From Lagopus muta (Eukaryota > Chordata > Aves > Galliformes > Phasianidae): a stretch of 64,000 bases of DNA. The stretch covers positions 23,783,001 through 23,847,000 of the forward strand of contig NC_064437.1 in the NCBI RefSeq assembly GCF_023343835.1, given 5' to 3'. The first letter of the stretch is position 1. Each line of letters opens with the position of its first letter. The position numbers and the translations under genes are program-made. Of this stretch, positions 35,181 to 48,260 are shown in pieces. The notes below the pieces were generated by a model that was given only the letters and a program-made list of their open reading frames with translations, was not told the origin of the DNA and did no database searches.

Positions 35181-37256
35181 TGCCAGGAGATCCAGATCAG
35201 TGCTATTGGAAGGTCCCACCTTAGGTGATATTTCTCATTTTATAAGCAGGGAAAAGAACTTCAGGGAGGAATGCTACATCTGCATGGAAACAGAACAGCT
35301 CACACCCACGGAAATGATACTGAGGGCCATGGATATACAACTGCTTACAACCTTTGAACAGCACAAAACCTCTTGCAGGAGAGAAAACACTGAAGACACT
35401 TCCAGAGTTTCCAACATGGAGGTAAGACACTGAAATACACGTATTAAAGCACACCTTTTGTTCCTATATTCCTCTAGAACAACCCAAGAAATGTCAGCTC
35501 CTCCAGCAGCCCTGAGGGCAGGAACTGCGGGGTGAGCTGCTGAGTCCCCACATAGCCCTGGGGCTCAGAGATGCTCTAGTTCTTCCATGAACTTCTACCA
35601 GCTCCTTCCCCATGTCCACCTCTGGACTGCTGACCATCCTCTGCCCCGTACTGCAGCAGCAGTAAGAGAAGGCCTATGCTGCTTGGGGCTTCCTAAGATG
35701 TATGGAGAGCTGGTAGGCACAGAGCAGCCTTTCCCACAGGTACATCTTCCCTTAGCTTAGTGCTGGAAGAAATGAGGAGAAGCAGAAGGATGCTCCAGCT
35801 TAGATAAAAGAGGAATTTTCAGCCTCGGGTGAAAACCGTCCCCATTCTTTTGCTGACATTCATAAATTTGGCTGTATTTATGACTGCTCCACTATCTCCC
35901 TTATTGAGACTCAGGTTTCCTCCTCTCCTCCCTCTCCCACAAGATTATTATTATTTTTTTTGGCATCCAAAAACCGTATGTAGCTGCTGCCCAAGTCCTG
36001 CCTACAACTCCGAGGAGCCTCCTGCTCCCCAAAGGCCTGGGGGAAATTGCTGCTGGCCCATGAAAACCCTGCCAAAGCAAAAATTCACAGAAACACTCTC
36101 CTTTAGCAAGTTACTCCATCAGGAGCAGCACACGCAAAGGCTTCTCTTAACACCGCTCTGCTTTGAGCAGTTGTTCTAGAGACTCTCCAAGGTCTAAAGC
36201 TTGATATCACCCTGAAGTCCCCCCATTGCTCAGTCCAGATGCAGAAGCCAGGCTTTGTCCTCTCCTCAGCTGCCTATTTTCATGAAACACGGAGGAACAT
36301 CATGTTTCTGAGTCCCAAAATCCTCCTTTCAAATACAGTTTTCAATGGACCACAGAGTCAAAGGTTGTTGGAGTGGGAAGTGCAGGCTGACAGCACGACT
36401 GCTAGTCTTGTTTTCTTAGGAACGTACGCTAAAATATGTCTAACCAAAACATTTCAGCTTCAAAAAATAATAGTATCTACTTGGCTATCTATGCAACACA
36501 GATCTGCAAATAGCTTTGGTTGACCTGTAGCAGAATGTATTTGGAGAATAAACACACTGATTGAAAACTTGTCCCAGATCTAACAGTAAAAACAGTACCG
36601 GCCACGCAGCTCTCAGTCCTATCTTGAAACAGCTGTGAATCAGAGGCTGCTGGGGCAGCCCGAGGAGGTGGGGAGGGGGCAGAGGGCCATGCAAACACTC
36701 TGCACGGCTGTTTTTTCACCAAACGTCCGATATTTTAATAACCCTACCGAGTTCAAAGCTTTTATGAAGCTCTGACAGCCTGGCCCAGGTGCCCATTAAA
36801 ATGAATATGACTCAAGTGATGCCCGGCAGAATTAGAAAGCGGGGGAGCAGAAAGTGTCTAAAGGGTCACGACCACCTCATGCTGGGGAAACAAACTGCTC
36901 TGTTCCTCTGCCAATGCCACCCACCCCACTGCAGGGGCAGTGGGACAAGACAGCCTGCCCTAGTTTGGTGTGTTAGTGGGAATGGCGGCAAGCTGCAAAT
37001 GCCTTTGGCTGAAATGCTTTGGCTATAAATGAGAGGAAGAAATCAAGACATTGGGAAAGTGTCATCTTCTCACCATGGAAAGGCACTGCCAGGTCTGGAC
37101 CTCACCTCAGGGGGAAAAAAAATTTCCCAAGACTCTCCCTTCTCCCTTGCTCTACTTGTTTGCACACCCCTGATGTGCTGGGCTTCCCCTTGCCCAGAAC
37201 AGCCCCTGACAGCCCTTCCCCATGTGCCCCTGAAGTTACCTTTGCAGGGTCTTCTC

Positions 37257-37308
37257 CTAGAAGCCGTTATGAAGCCCCTCGTGTAAACAACATCTTGGGA
37301 GGGACGAT
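37257..37308 (-). CDS. PRRX1: PRRX1 alternative terminal exon, short isoform
   Basis: A minus-strand exon after acceptor TTTTTAAAAATAG. Spliced to exon 3 it completes an Arg codon (AG|A) and then reads SSLPRCCLHEGLHNGF followed by TAG at 37,257-37,259. This is the known C-terminus of the short PRRX1 isoform (PRRX1a/Pmx1a; RSSSLPRCCLHEGLHNGF in mammals as I recall), here with one Ser fewer. This isoform lacks the OAR domain and differs in transactivation from the long one. The exon lies 1.3 kb after exon 3. Its 3' end on the transcript was not defined. The phase agreement with exon 3 and the near-identity to mammals make the call firm. Confidence 0.93.
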
Positions 37309-38581
37309 CTATTTTTAAAAGTGTGAGAGGTAGAAATGAGCCACAAGTGTTCAGCAGAGATCTGGTGCTGTGACCAGAGCAGACTTAGCAGGGTGGGGAA
37401 GGACTTGTGCTTCTCTCCCCTAAGCTCGCCACCCAAACTCCTCCCTAGGATGCAGTGCCTCACAGAGGAAAAGCCTTAACCTCTAATGGGGGATTTGCCA
37501 GTCAGTAGTCCTCAAATAAAATCCAGAGGATAAGGACCATTTCTAAGACCAAACCGGTGGTCATCAGAAGCATCTTTTGCAGTTTCTGCAGTGGATGAAC
37601 CTAAGATTTGTTCTTCTGGAGCTACTGGGTGGGCAAGGGTGACCCCATGGCACTGAAACAACAAACTATCAAGAAAGCAAAATGTTTCCAGACCTCACTG
37701 TGCAAACAATGTTTGGGGTGCACAAAGGAGGTCAAGGCGGCTAAGGAAGAAAGGACCTGGGTTCGGTGTAACTCCTACAAGCCAGTGGGAAGCTGGCTGT
37801 GACAAAGCCAGGTGAACAGAAAGAAATTCAGCCAAGGGCTACAAGAACTTGACCAACAATGAGGTCACTATCCTAAAAAACACCCACCAACCTCATTTTT
37901 ACTTGCCTGCAAGTCAGCTGGCTCCCCACAAACCAACATATCCAGTGGATCTTGCATCCACAGTTCCCATCAGGTTGTGGAGAGGACAGAAGAGAACAGG
38001 GAGACCTGTGATGTGTGTGGACATCCCAGTTCCATTGAGCAGATCAGGGCTGACACATATGCATTTCTTTACCACCACTCCTTAAGCAATGCTAGCCATG
38101 GGAGATGGACGTTGAACCCCAGTCTGCCACCCAAAAATACCGGGTCCTGACTGCAGGCAAACCACAGTACAGCAGTACAGCTCATTCAGATACGTGCTTG
38201 TGCTCTAGCACTTAGAGAGCAACCACTCCATGCTGACAACTCTGGGGAGGGTTGGGAGCAATATGCCTGGGATGAGCTCCCACTACTTACTGCCATGGGA
38301 CAGCCACAGAAATCCTTCTCCTGGTCACTGCATGGTGACCCAGTCTCCCTAAGTGCTCTGCCATAACTTCTCCTGGCTATGCGCCCCATGGAAATATTTC
38401 CTCCTAGCTTCAAATTAGATGCACAAGAGAAGTGAGTGTTACCCCTTCTGCTTCCATGTACTCCTACCTGATCATAAACAGCCCATTAGAGCTATTGAAA
38501 ACAAATGCACCTAAGGGCCATGTTCAGGCTGCTCTGAATCATGCCAGCAACTGGGCAGCCCCAGAGGGGTTACTGACTCAC

Positions 38582-38763
38582 CTGTAAGGCGAAGCGGTAC
38601 CCCAGGAGAGATAGTCGGTGGGTCTTGGAGCTGGGCGAGGTACTATGGGCTGCTCCACAGCGGTCACGTCCCCTGAGTAGGATTTGAGCAGAGAAGCATT
38701 CTTGCTGGCCAGCATGGCCCTCTCATTCCGGCGAAACTTGGCTCTCCGGTTCTGGAACCACAC
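38582..38763 (-). CDS. PRRX1: PRRX1 exon 3 (end of homeodomain and linker)
   Basis: A 182-bp exon between acceptor CTTCCCATCCCAG and donor TACAG|GTGAG. It begins VWFQNRRAKFRRNERAML, the end of recognition helix 3 of the homeodomain with Gln at position 50, as expected for a PRRX-type protein. It continues ASKNASLLKSYSGDVTAVEQ, PIVPRPAPRPTDYLSW, GTASPY. The last codon is split after two bases, so either alternative terminal exon can be joined in frame, giving Ser (long form) or Arg (short form). Compared with mammals I recall only a Ser for Asn near ASKNASLL. Confidence 0.97.
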
Positions 38764-39578
<815 letters not shown>

Positions 39579-41074
39579 TTAAGAAGTACCAGAGTGGACA
39601 ATAGTTCCAGCATGCCATCATCCTCACTGTTTTGCCATCTCCAAAACATCCTTTGATTTGCCACCCAGGCATGCTCAGAGGTTGCCCTTGGGGATCAGCT
39701 GCTTCAGGAAGGTCTGACATCAATTCCTGTCTTACTTTGGAGAAAGATTCTCCTCCTCCACTCTCTTGCCCTCATCTGATTTGTATGCATCTTTATATGC
39801 ACAGACTTCACATGCTGCTCTTTACCCCAGCTTCCCTGAGAGCACTCCTTCCAGAAGACATTTATCGTAAATGGAGAATCTACACATGCCCACAGACCCA
39901 GTTCGCCTCACTGCCCCATTCTGACAACTCCAGAGACTTTTCTGAAAATGAAAAATCACAAACTGCTCCTCTCTGGGCTTCTAATTCCCAAGGAATGCCC
40001 TTAGAGAAATGAAATAGATCTCTCAGGGTAAGTACAAATCCCATGCCTGCTCTGACTGGGACACAGCATACTCATCTCTATGTAAGGAAAAGTAAGGAGC
40101 CAGCTACTACTCTGGGACTGACTATAGCCAAGGCAGTGCCACTCTCTGTAAGCCACTCTGTTTGGCTTAAACAAGAACTGCACTTGCACCCAGATAAGAG
40201 ACACTGGCTTGAGCAGAGTTGGGGAGATGTTAACACAGAGGTGTCCGGGCTAAACAAGAAACAAATAAAAAAGCCAGTTTTACTTGTATGCTCATAGGCC
40301 CTTTGCCTTGCACTTGTCCATCTTTAAGTGCCCCAGTCCCCACATTTCAAGACTCAACATGTGATGGGCCCCACCAAAACCAGCATGGCTTTCTATGCTG
40401 CCAAGCACATTGCGTGGGCAGTGGTGGAGAGGTCCTGTTGTCTCATGTAGGAGAACAGTAGCTAAATCTGGGAGGACCACAGCCAATATCTGGATGAACA
40501 CGTGTTAAAATACATCAATTATTGTACCTACAAAACACATAAGTGAATTACACTTGATGTTAATTAATATGCACCTGGGCCCAGATGACAGTGCCACCAC
40601 TCAGTGTCCAAGGGCTTAAATCACGCTATGCGGTTGCAGAATAACCCACCAAACATCATTCCTTTTGCCATACAGAAATGTGACAGCTCCCCTCATCTTC
40701 CCATTCTCGAGAGGGTACGTAAGGCACAGAGAGATGCTGACAAGGAAATTAAAGTACACAGCTATTGTCCTCACCACCTGTTTGTGCTGCTTTTCACAGC
40801 CTGGTTACAGTTCACATCTGGTTACAGTTACCGCACCTGAACGCCTTTGGAACAGCGCCTATCCATTTGGGAACAAGAGGACATTCCTCTTAAATTAAAG
40901 GAGCTCTTCCAAATTCCTGCGGGTTTACAGCCCTTCCATCCCCTCTCCAGCAACCTGACAATCCCCACCAGGCTCCTCTTCAGCCTGGGGATTCCTGGGT
41001 GCAGAAATACACCACAGCTCTCTAGTATCTGAGAGGAAGCGTTTGGAGATGAGCCAGGAGGGGACTTGCAATGG

Positions 41075-41455
41075 GATGTGCAAAGAAAATAAATACATGT
41101 AGGAATCCTGAGAAAGCTCCAGAGAGACCTCATTACAGCCTTCCAGAACTTGAAGGGAGCTTACAAGCAGGAAGGGGATTGACTTTACATTGTCTGACAG
41201 TGGTGGACAAGGGAAATGGCTTTAAACTAAAAGAGAGGAGATTTAGACTAGATGTTGGAGAAATGTTTCATTCAGAGGGCAGTGAGGTGCTGGCACTGCT
41301 GTCCAGAGCTATGGGTGCCCAAGACCATGGATGGGTCCTGGGCAGCCTGAGCTGGGGAGCAGCCAGCCCACAGTGGGGGAATAGAGGGGGGAGGGTCTGG
41401 GGGGACTTTGAGGTCCCTTCTGACCAAAGGCATTCTATGTTTCTATGATTCTACG
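41075..41455 (+). mobile_element. CR1 LINE 3' part, sense
   Basis: Reads CTCCAGAGAGACCTCATTAC, GGCTTTAAACTAAAAGAGAG and GGAGATTTAGACTAGATGTT. It ends with TTCTATGTTTCTATGATTCT, a clear CR1 terminus with two diverged octamers. It is opposite to PRRX1 transcription. Confidence 0.92.
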
Positions 41456-42551
41456 CAGTTCATCACATCTCAAGATGTGGAAAGAGAAACTGGGAAGCAG
41501 AGGGATAGAATCAAACTGGTGCATTGTGCATATTTCCACTTGTAGGGTCTGCACACAGCAGGGAAAAGGAAGCCCTGCAATTTCCACCCCAGAGTGCTCA
41601 TCCAAAGAGGCTCCACAGGCGAGCACTGGCACAGCTATGCACCATACAACTCAACAAACAGAGAACCAACCTTGGGGCACGATCACCTCTTCAAATAGCA
41701 CAAATGCTTCAAGTTCAGCTGCTATCGAAGTCAATGTCAACATGGACATTGTTCTTCCTTCTGAGCTCCCCATTCAATTCTCCTTTTGGATCTTAACCCT
41801 GTGTATGCAGACCAGATGAACAAATCTCTGAAAGCCTTGGGAACTTCCTGGGAGTCCGCCAGGCTTTTCAAGATCCTCTCCAGCCCAGAAGACACCCAGT
41901 GGAAGGCTCTTGGGGCTGCCTGGCCATTGCTCAGATCCTGTGTGATGCTTCCATACAAGGAAACGTGAGCACAGCGCCCTGAGGGACAAGAAGTAAGCAA
42001 GCCAAAGGCTGTACAAGACTGGGGAACAAAAAACCCTCCTGCCAAACACGTTAACACCACTTGCCTGGTTTCCTCCCGGAGCAAAGCGAGACAGTGGTGA
42101 TTCACAGCTCACCTCCTAACCGCTGGGCTGAGCGGCGGAAGGATGCCGGCATTACCACAGTGACTCAGGGCCAAATCACCTCCAGCCCTGGCTGGCATCA
42201 GGCAGGGACGTGAGTCATTGTCCCGGCACCGAGCGGCAGAGCTCAGCCTGCACAGTGGGCTGCAGCTTTGAGGTCTCCCTTTGCTGCACATCTGGAACAG
42301 CGCAGCACAGCTGGATCCAAGCGATGTGGGCAGGAGGAAAAAAACTACAGAACAGCCGTGTGAGCCCAGAGCTGGGCTGACAATCAGCCCTGCTGGAACT
42401 CCTTGTCGCGCTGATATGCCATAGGACAACTAAAAACTGCTAAGGAGGGAATGCAGGCACTAAACCCCACGGGTGTGCAAATGTCACCTTGCTCACAGCA
42501 TTTAAGGCAGCCTTTGACATGTTGACAGAGTATTTTATTTTACTTTATTTT

Positions 42552-42620
42552 ACACCAGTCACAGAAACATAGAATTGCTCAAGTTGGAAAAGATCTTTAA
42601 GTATTGCTTTTCCTTATCAG
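42552..42620 (-). mobile_element. CR1 LINE terminal fragment
   Basis: A short antisense piece: GTCACAGAAACATAGAATTG, CAAGTTGGAAAAGATCTTTA. Only the very 3' end remains. Confidence 0.65.
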
Positions 42621-43189
42621 GAAGGAGCCCTGACAAATGGTACCCCTAAATTATGTTGACAGCACCAATGCCTGGAGTCAGCAGAAACAGAAAGAAGAGG
42701 AAACAAGCTCTAAAGTTCTTGAGATGGGTCAGGAGCCTTTCATCAACATTCTTTTAATCAGAAATATTACAAACAGCGTTCTTCAAAGCCCTGCTTCTCG
42801 CAAGTGAGGCCCCTGAGGAGAACGAGATGCACGCTCCTCTGCTCCGGAACCAGTGCTGCATATTCTGAGAAGTTCATTTCCAAATCCCAGTGTTTCACAC
42901 TGCACTGGGGGGATTTTGTTTTCTGTTTCCATATACGTGTTTTTCCTGTACGAGCTCTACGTTCATGCACTACTTAAAAATCCAAACGCACTTCTAGGAC
43001 GCTCCAGAGCACTTCTAACTGCTCCCAAATAACACAGTGTCCTATCCTTTCCTCCTCACTCATCACGTCTCCCCGTGCAACAGGGCAGAACCACTGTCTT
43101 CATGTCAGGGACAGTCACTGGAGTATCATCAGATGGGTCTGTTGGGATGTCACATTGAAAATATAACAAACTATAAACCAAACCAGAGC

Positions 43190-43430
43190 TCCGAACTGAA
43201 TGCCTACATGTAACTTACAAGAGCGGTATTTTTTCCAACAGTACGTGCAACCGCGACAAATTTTGGATTTCCAGTTTGTAGGAATGCCTGTACATACTTG
43301 CTTTCATTCCAGGTCGGAATAAAAACAAATTTCCAGATGGGGTTTACATTGCGTGGGCAGTTTTGAAAAGTTTTGACCGGTTCTATGAAGTCTTGAAGCA
43401 GAGGTTAGAGAGCATGTATCAGATCTGAAC
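43190..43430. promoter_or_regulatory. Candidate conserved non-coding element
   Basis: A repeat-free stretch with CpGs retained in an AT-rich setting (for example CAACCGCGACAAATTTTGG). It could be a PRRX1 enhancer. Judged by composition only. Confidence 0.2.
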
Positions 43431-46400
43431 TGAAAGTCAACAATTGGGTCTCATTAAACAAGAGACTGAGATGTCCAGCCGCAAATCACTTACAGTAAAG
43501 CAGGGCAGATCTGTCATATTGGTTATATAAACTGTAAACCAAGGAAGGATTCCAGGAAAAAAAAAGGAATCACGCTGTAATCATTGCCTGAAAAACAAGA
43601 AGTTACCACCAGAGATTGAATACGGATTAAAGAAAACCAAAACAAATCTATTTCATGGGAGAAAACAAAGCTAGAAACTAAAAACCCAGCAACTGATAAC
43701 TCCTCAAAGGTCGAAAAAAATCCCGCAAGCCAAAAAAAAAAATGAAGGTTTTACTTGGAGTAGTAGGGGAGAAAGAAAAATAGAGAACAGAAGGGAGAGG
43801 AAAAATCTTTTGCTTGGGATTGAAGTTGAATTTTAAGACCTTCGCAGGCACGCTTTGCAATTTTATCCGCTCTGCTTTGCTTTCGGTTCGTTACATTCAT
43901 CCAAAATACTGTCATTCCTAGTGTACAGGAATTGACACAAGAAAAAGAAGGGGAAAAAAAGAGCTGGAAAGGTTTAATCAAAGCTAATTCTCCTTTTGTA
44001 GCTCCAGTGTCCCAGAGATGTCCATGGGACAGTGACACGGGTGCGAGATGCATCACCCCTACACAAGACCTCAAATTATTTCAGTTACACAGAAAATTGC
44101 AGTATGTGAAGCTGTCTTGTTTGGATCACCAGGAACACAGGAATGAGAAGAGGAATAAAAAGAAAATAATAGAAAGAAACAGATGCTGCATTTTTTAAAA
44201 CGTCTTCGGGTTTGATTATCTCATGAACTAGTCAAGTTCACCTCCTTCACAAGAAAAAAAATGGCTATTTTGTGAACAGGGTGTGGGACTTCAGAAAGGC
44301 AATATTGAATTTTTCACATCAAAATTGAGTTTTAATATAAAATAGAAAAGCGTGTGCATTTCCAGCACTACCCAGGGGACGACAGCAGTTCCTCTCCGAA
44401 GTGTCTGCAATGTGGAACTTATCAGGGTAATTTCTAGCTGACCGCATACAAACAATTACATATCATTACAGAGCTGTGAATAGCTCTTGCATGGATTGCG
44501 TGCCTCCAGACTCCCAGCTCTGCTTGCAGGCTGGGAACTTGCTGAGGTGCTGCACAGCCCTTCACCAGGGCACTACAAGCCCAATCCCAGCTGGAAGACA
44601 GCACTCCTCTTTGGGATAGTTTCAGCTCTGCCTCTCATCCAGAGGGGATCTCAGAGCCCATAGATTGTGCCATCTGCAGTTGCGTGCCCATAACATGTCC
44701 CTTCTCCCCATGTCAGTGCTCCTGTTTGCTGGACTTGGTAGCAGCAGTGAAGTTGAACAAAAAAATTGCAATTGCGACCCAATGGGAATCCAGACATTCT
44801 TCCTAGAAAGGCACGATGTTAAGCGCTTATTACTGGGAAACAATATTTGCGGGGGAGGAAGTATACATCCTTCTCCAGGATTTGGTACAAAGCCACTGAG
44901 AGTCCCCCTAGATCCCAGAGACAAGCCTGAGTTCTGCTCTAACAGCTCTGCTTTGATATTTGCTAGGGTTTTCCTCCTGGGCATCCTACAGCTCAAGGCT
45001 TAGCCCAGCTCCTCTAACAAGCCTTCCCGCCGGGTCTTGGGGTCAGAGTGTTCCCATAATACAATAAGCACTGTATGGATCTCATAAGCTCCAAGGCACA
45101 GTATGTTATGTGTTTGGAATTCCTCGTATGCTTTTATACTTTGTTTTACATATTGTAATTTTTATATGCATTACCACATTGATCCTTGGAAAATTAATTT
45201 TAAAAAAAAAAAGAAAAAAAAAAAGAAAGATAATCAAAAGCAAACACATAGTTTAAAAGCCTGCCAGCGGCAAATCATGTTCTGTGAGACTGCACTTTGT
45301 AACTGACAAAGAGACCAAACCACCAGACTGTGGCCGGGATCCAGCAGGGTGAGTTTACCAGGCAGGGTGGGGATAGGATCCAGCAGGGCTGCGGACTCCC
45401 GAGCCCCTCGTTAGGGCAGCCCAATGCCACAGGCACACTGGACCTGAGACAGAGGAGCAGAAATGCAATCGTGTGGATGCTTCAGCCAAACCCCACTGCC
45501 ATACCCAAGGCACGGAACCCATGGCACCCTGAAGAGGCTGTGCCTCCCCAGTGAGTTGGGGCACCCTGACCTTCATAGCTCCTGTCTCATTCTGGGGTCA
45601 GAGCTAGAATGGGTGCCTTGGGCAGGGCTGAATATGAAGTCATGCCTTTGCAAGGTCAGGGTATGGCTTCCAACGCCCACATCCTCTTCCCATCAGCTCC
45701 CCTTCCCATGCCATGTGTCCTGATGTTTCAACTTAGAAACGGCACTCATGCAGCCAAGATCAAACTTCCCAACCTCCGCCCTACTCCGTCGGTATTTTCT
45801 CATTTCCAAAGCCCCTCCCTGTCCTAGTTCATTCCAGATAACATCCGTCTTTCCATCTCCCCAGCACCCTTTCTTGGCCTTTCTGAAGAAGCTCAGAAGC
45901 CTATCTACGTATAACCAGGTATCTCTGCCTCTTTAAACCTCAGCGTGCACATGGGGTACATCCACACACACACAGCTACAGAGAACACTCCTCTTAAAAG
46001 TCCAACCTGCTCTTACACACCGACCACATACCCATCCAGGACCTTCAGGCAGTAGTAGCCCAGCACCAATGTCCACATCCTCCTGGTCATCATCAACTGC
46101 CTCCAAGGCAGTGGCAAGAAGCTGTCACCGGAGCCTGGCAGGGCCAGGTCATTCAGTTGCTTTCTGCACACATCCCACCACAGAAGGCTCCATATGGTCA
46201 CAAGCTGTAGACACATGGCATTATTTCCACCTACTGGATTTACCTAGAGTTTCCTCTCTCAGTTAATGGGATGTACTGGAGCCAGGAGCACAAGGGTGGT
46301 TGCACCAGCCTTTTTGGATGGCACATCCCAGGGTTTTTTTTCCAAGACCCTTCCAAGCCCTGAAAGTAGTCCTCCTTCTCCTGATGGCCATGGGTTCAGC

Positions 46401-46535
46401 ACGCGTTTTGTACTCATTCAAGTGGCTGTAGAAGCCATGAAGATGGGGCCCTGCAGCCCACCTCAAACCACTCCCCCCATCCAGCACCTACCCAAACTCT
46501 GTGCAACAGTGCTTTTATTACTGATTTTCTCTTAT

Positions 46536-46539
<4 letters not shown>

Positions 46540-46566
<27 letters not shown>
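46540..46566. repeat. Poly-A tract (27 A)
   Basis: A homopolymer run in PRRX1 intron 1. Confidence 0.85.
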
Positions 46567-46567
<1 letters not shown>

Positions 46568-47689
46568 TAGCAAAAAGTCCCCATGAATTTCAACCACTGA
46601 CACTTTCTAATGGGGAAAGTTAAAGCAGATACATGGATTAAGAAAAAAAAACCTTTTGCCAAGGCAGGGAAGAGCTGCTTTGGGGGTATTTTTTTTTTTT
46701 CTCAGACCATAGACGGATTACAAATGAGCTAACAGGCATTCTGGGCAGACGACTCATTTCCAAGCGCTCCAGCCGTTGCAAGAGTCTGCAAACATTACCA
46801 GGGCCCAGCAACCCACACCAGCAAAGCTTGACTCGGGCAAAGCTTCACTTGAGCATGCTGGGACCCCGCCGTGCTGAGCAGTGCCATTATCACACAGCCC
46901 TACCCCAGCAGGGTCTGGAAATTCACTTGGACGTGGGCTTTGTACGTAGGACCCGTGCGAGCAGACAATAACCTGTGGGATGCACGCCAGCTGGCCCTAG
47001 TGGTGCACAGAAAAGCTGTTCTCAATGGATATTTCATCTGTTTGTCATCCAGACATGCAGACCTCTGAGCTGCATGGCAGAGCAGGCTCCAGCTCACCTC
47101 GCCTGGTGGCCAGGGCCACTGGTGGAGCCCAGAGCACCAACAAGAAGGGAAGGTGCAGAGCATGGTGAGAATGCGGAAACCAGCTCCCCAAAGGCTGTGC
47201 TCCCCTTTCATTGGCATCCAAGAATAAATGGGTTTTGACCAGATCAGGCCACCAAGTAACATGCAAATCAGAGCGGAGCCGCTGCAGAGCTCCACTCAGA
47301 AATCCAGATTTTGACCACTAATGCATTTTATGGGTCCCTCTTGATCATGACTGGAAAAACGATGACATAAGAGGTCCAGAAATAACAGAACTTGAGCCTG
47401 GCTGTCAGCATCCAGCCCACCTGCCTCTTCCGAGCATCCCGACAGGGAACGCATTCCTCGGGTGGGGATAAAGGGCCTTTATATCCCACACTGCTCAAGA
47501 AGGCAAAGCCTTTGGAGCACTTAGGGCCATTTTGGAGTGTAACTTATCTGACACAGCAGCATTCTGCAGAACAGGACCACAGAGAGGATGCTCCAAGGGC
47601 TCCCATGAGCCCCGTGCCCCTCTCTGTGCCATGCCAAGAGAAACCGGGCTGTGCCCCGCCACCATCCCCAGCCCCTTCTGGGCAGGGAA

Positions 47690-48260
47690 TGCATTTTACA
47701 TTAGCTAATAAATTGCTACATCTTATGTTTCCTAGCCTGCTGGAATGATGAATATTTCGGAATGTGTTTTGAATGGTTCCTTGCCAGAGTCAAACAATCA
47801 TCTAGAGATTTTAAATCAAAAGGCTGAAAAATGGAAACCTCTGTCTGTCCACAAAGTTCACTGCAGTTTGAAAAGCCCAACTCCCAGCAGAGGAGGCACA
47901 ATGATTGTTGTCAGAGCTCCTGTGAATTGGGGCAAATGAGTGATGTGCTGGAAACCGTGTTCCTTAACATGGACTAATAACCTTTGCCTCCAGGTGATGA
48001 ATATATTAGCAGGTTTTTGCCTATTGCTGCCCTTCATCAGGCTGCAAAGTCAGATATGCTAACCTTGAGGATCAGACGATTTAGGGAAGCTGTATGGAAA
48101 CACAGGATATTTCTGCCATAAATTGCTGCTCTCAGCCTGCTGCAGGGCTAGCAGATAAATGCTGCTTTTCTAACCTAATTTAACACAATTTAAGGGCTTT
48201 TAAAGATTCTAGATAATTAATTGCATCCACTTTTTTACTTACACTACAGCCAGCTTCATG
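47690..48260. promoter_or_regulatory. Candidate conserved enhancer block
   Basis: A 570-bp AT-rich, repeat-free block with many homeodomain-type TAAT/ATTA cores, including AGATAATTAATTGCATCC near 48,210-48,227, and a MEF2/POU-like TAAATTGC. Such blocks in introns of developmental transcription factor genes are often deeply conserved enhancers. This is an inference from composition; no alignment was possible. Confidence 0.3.

Larger units (their letters stand above)
33883..38581 (-). other. PRRX1: PRRX1 intron 3 (contains the alternative exon)
   Basis: The intron between exon 3 and the OAR exon, 4.7 kb long, with GT at 38,581-38,580 and AG at 33,884-33,883. It holds the alternative terminal exon at 37,257-37,308 and one CR1 fragment. 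Nothing else is recognisable. Confidence 0.85.

Noticed and set aside
45203-45230. Processed retrogene tail at an A-rich run
   Set aside because: The sequence before the run has no resemblance to a gene and no target-site duplication is visible.
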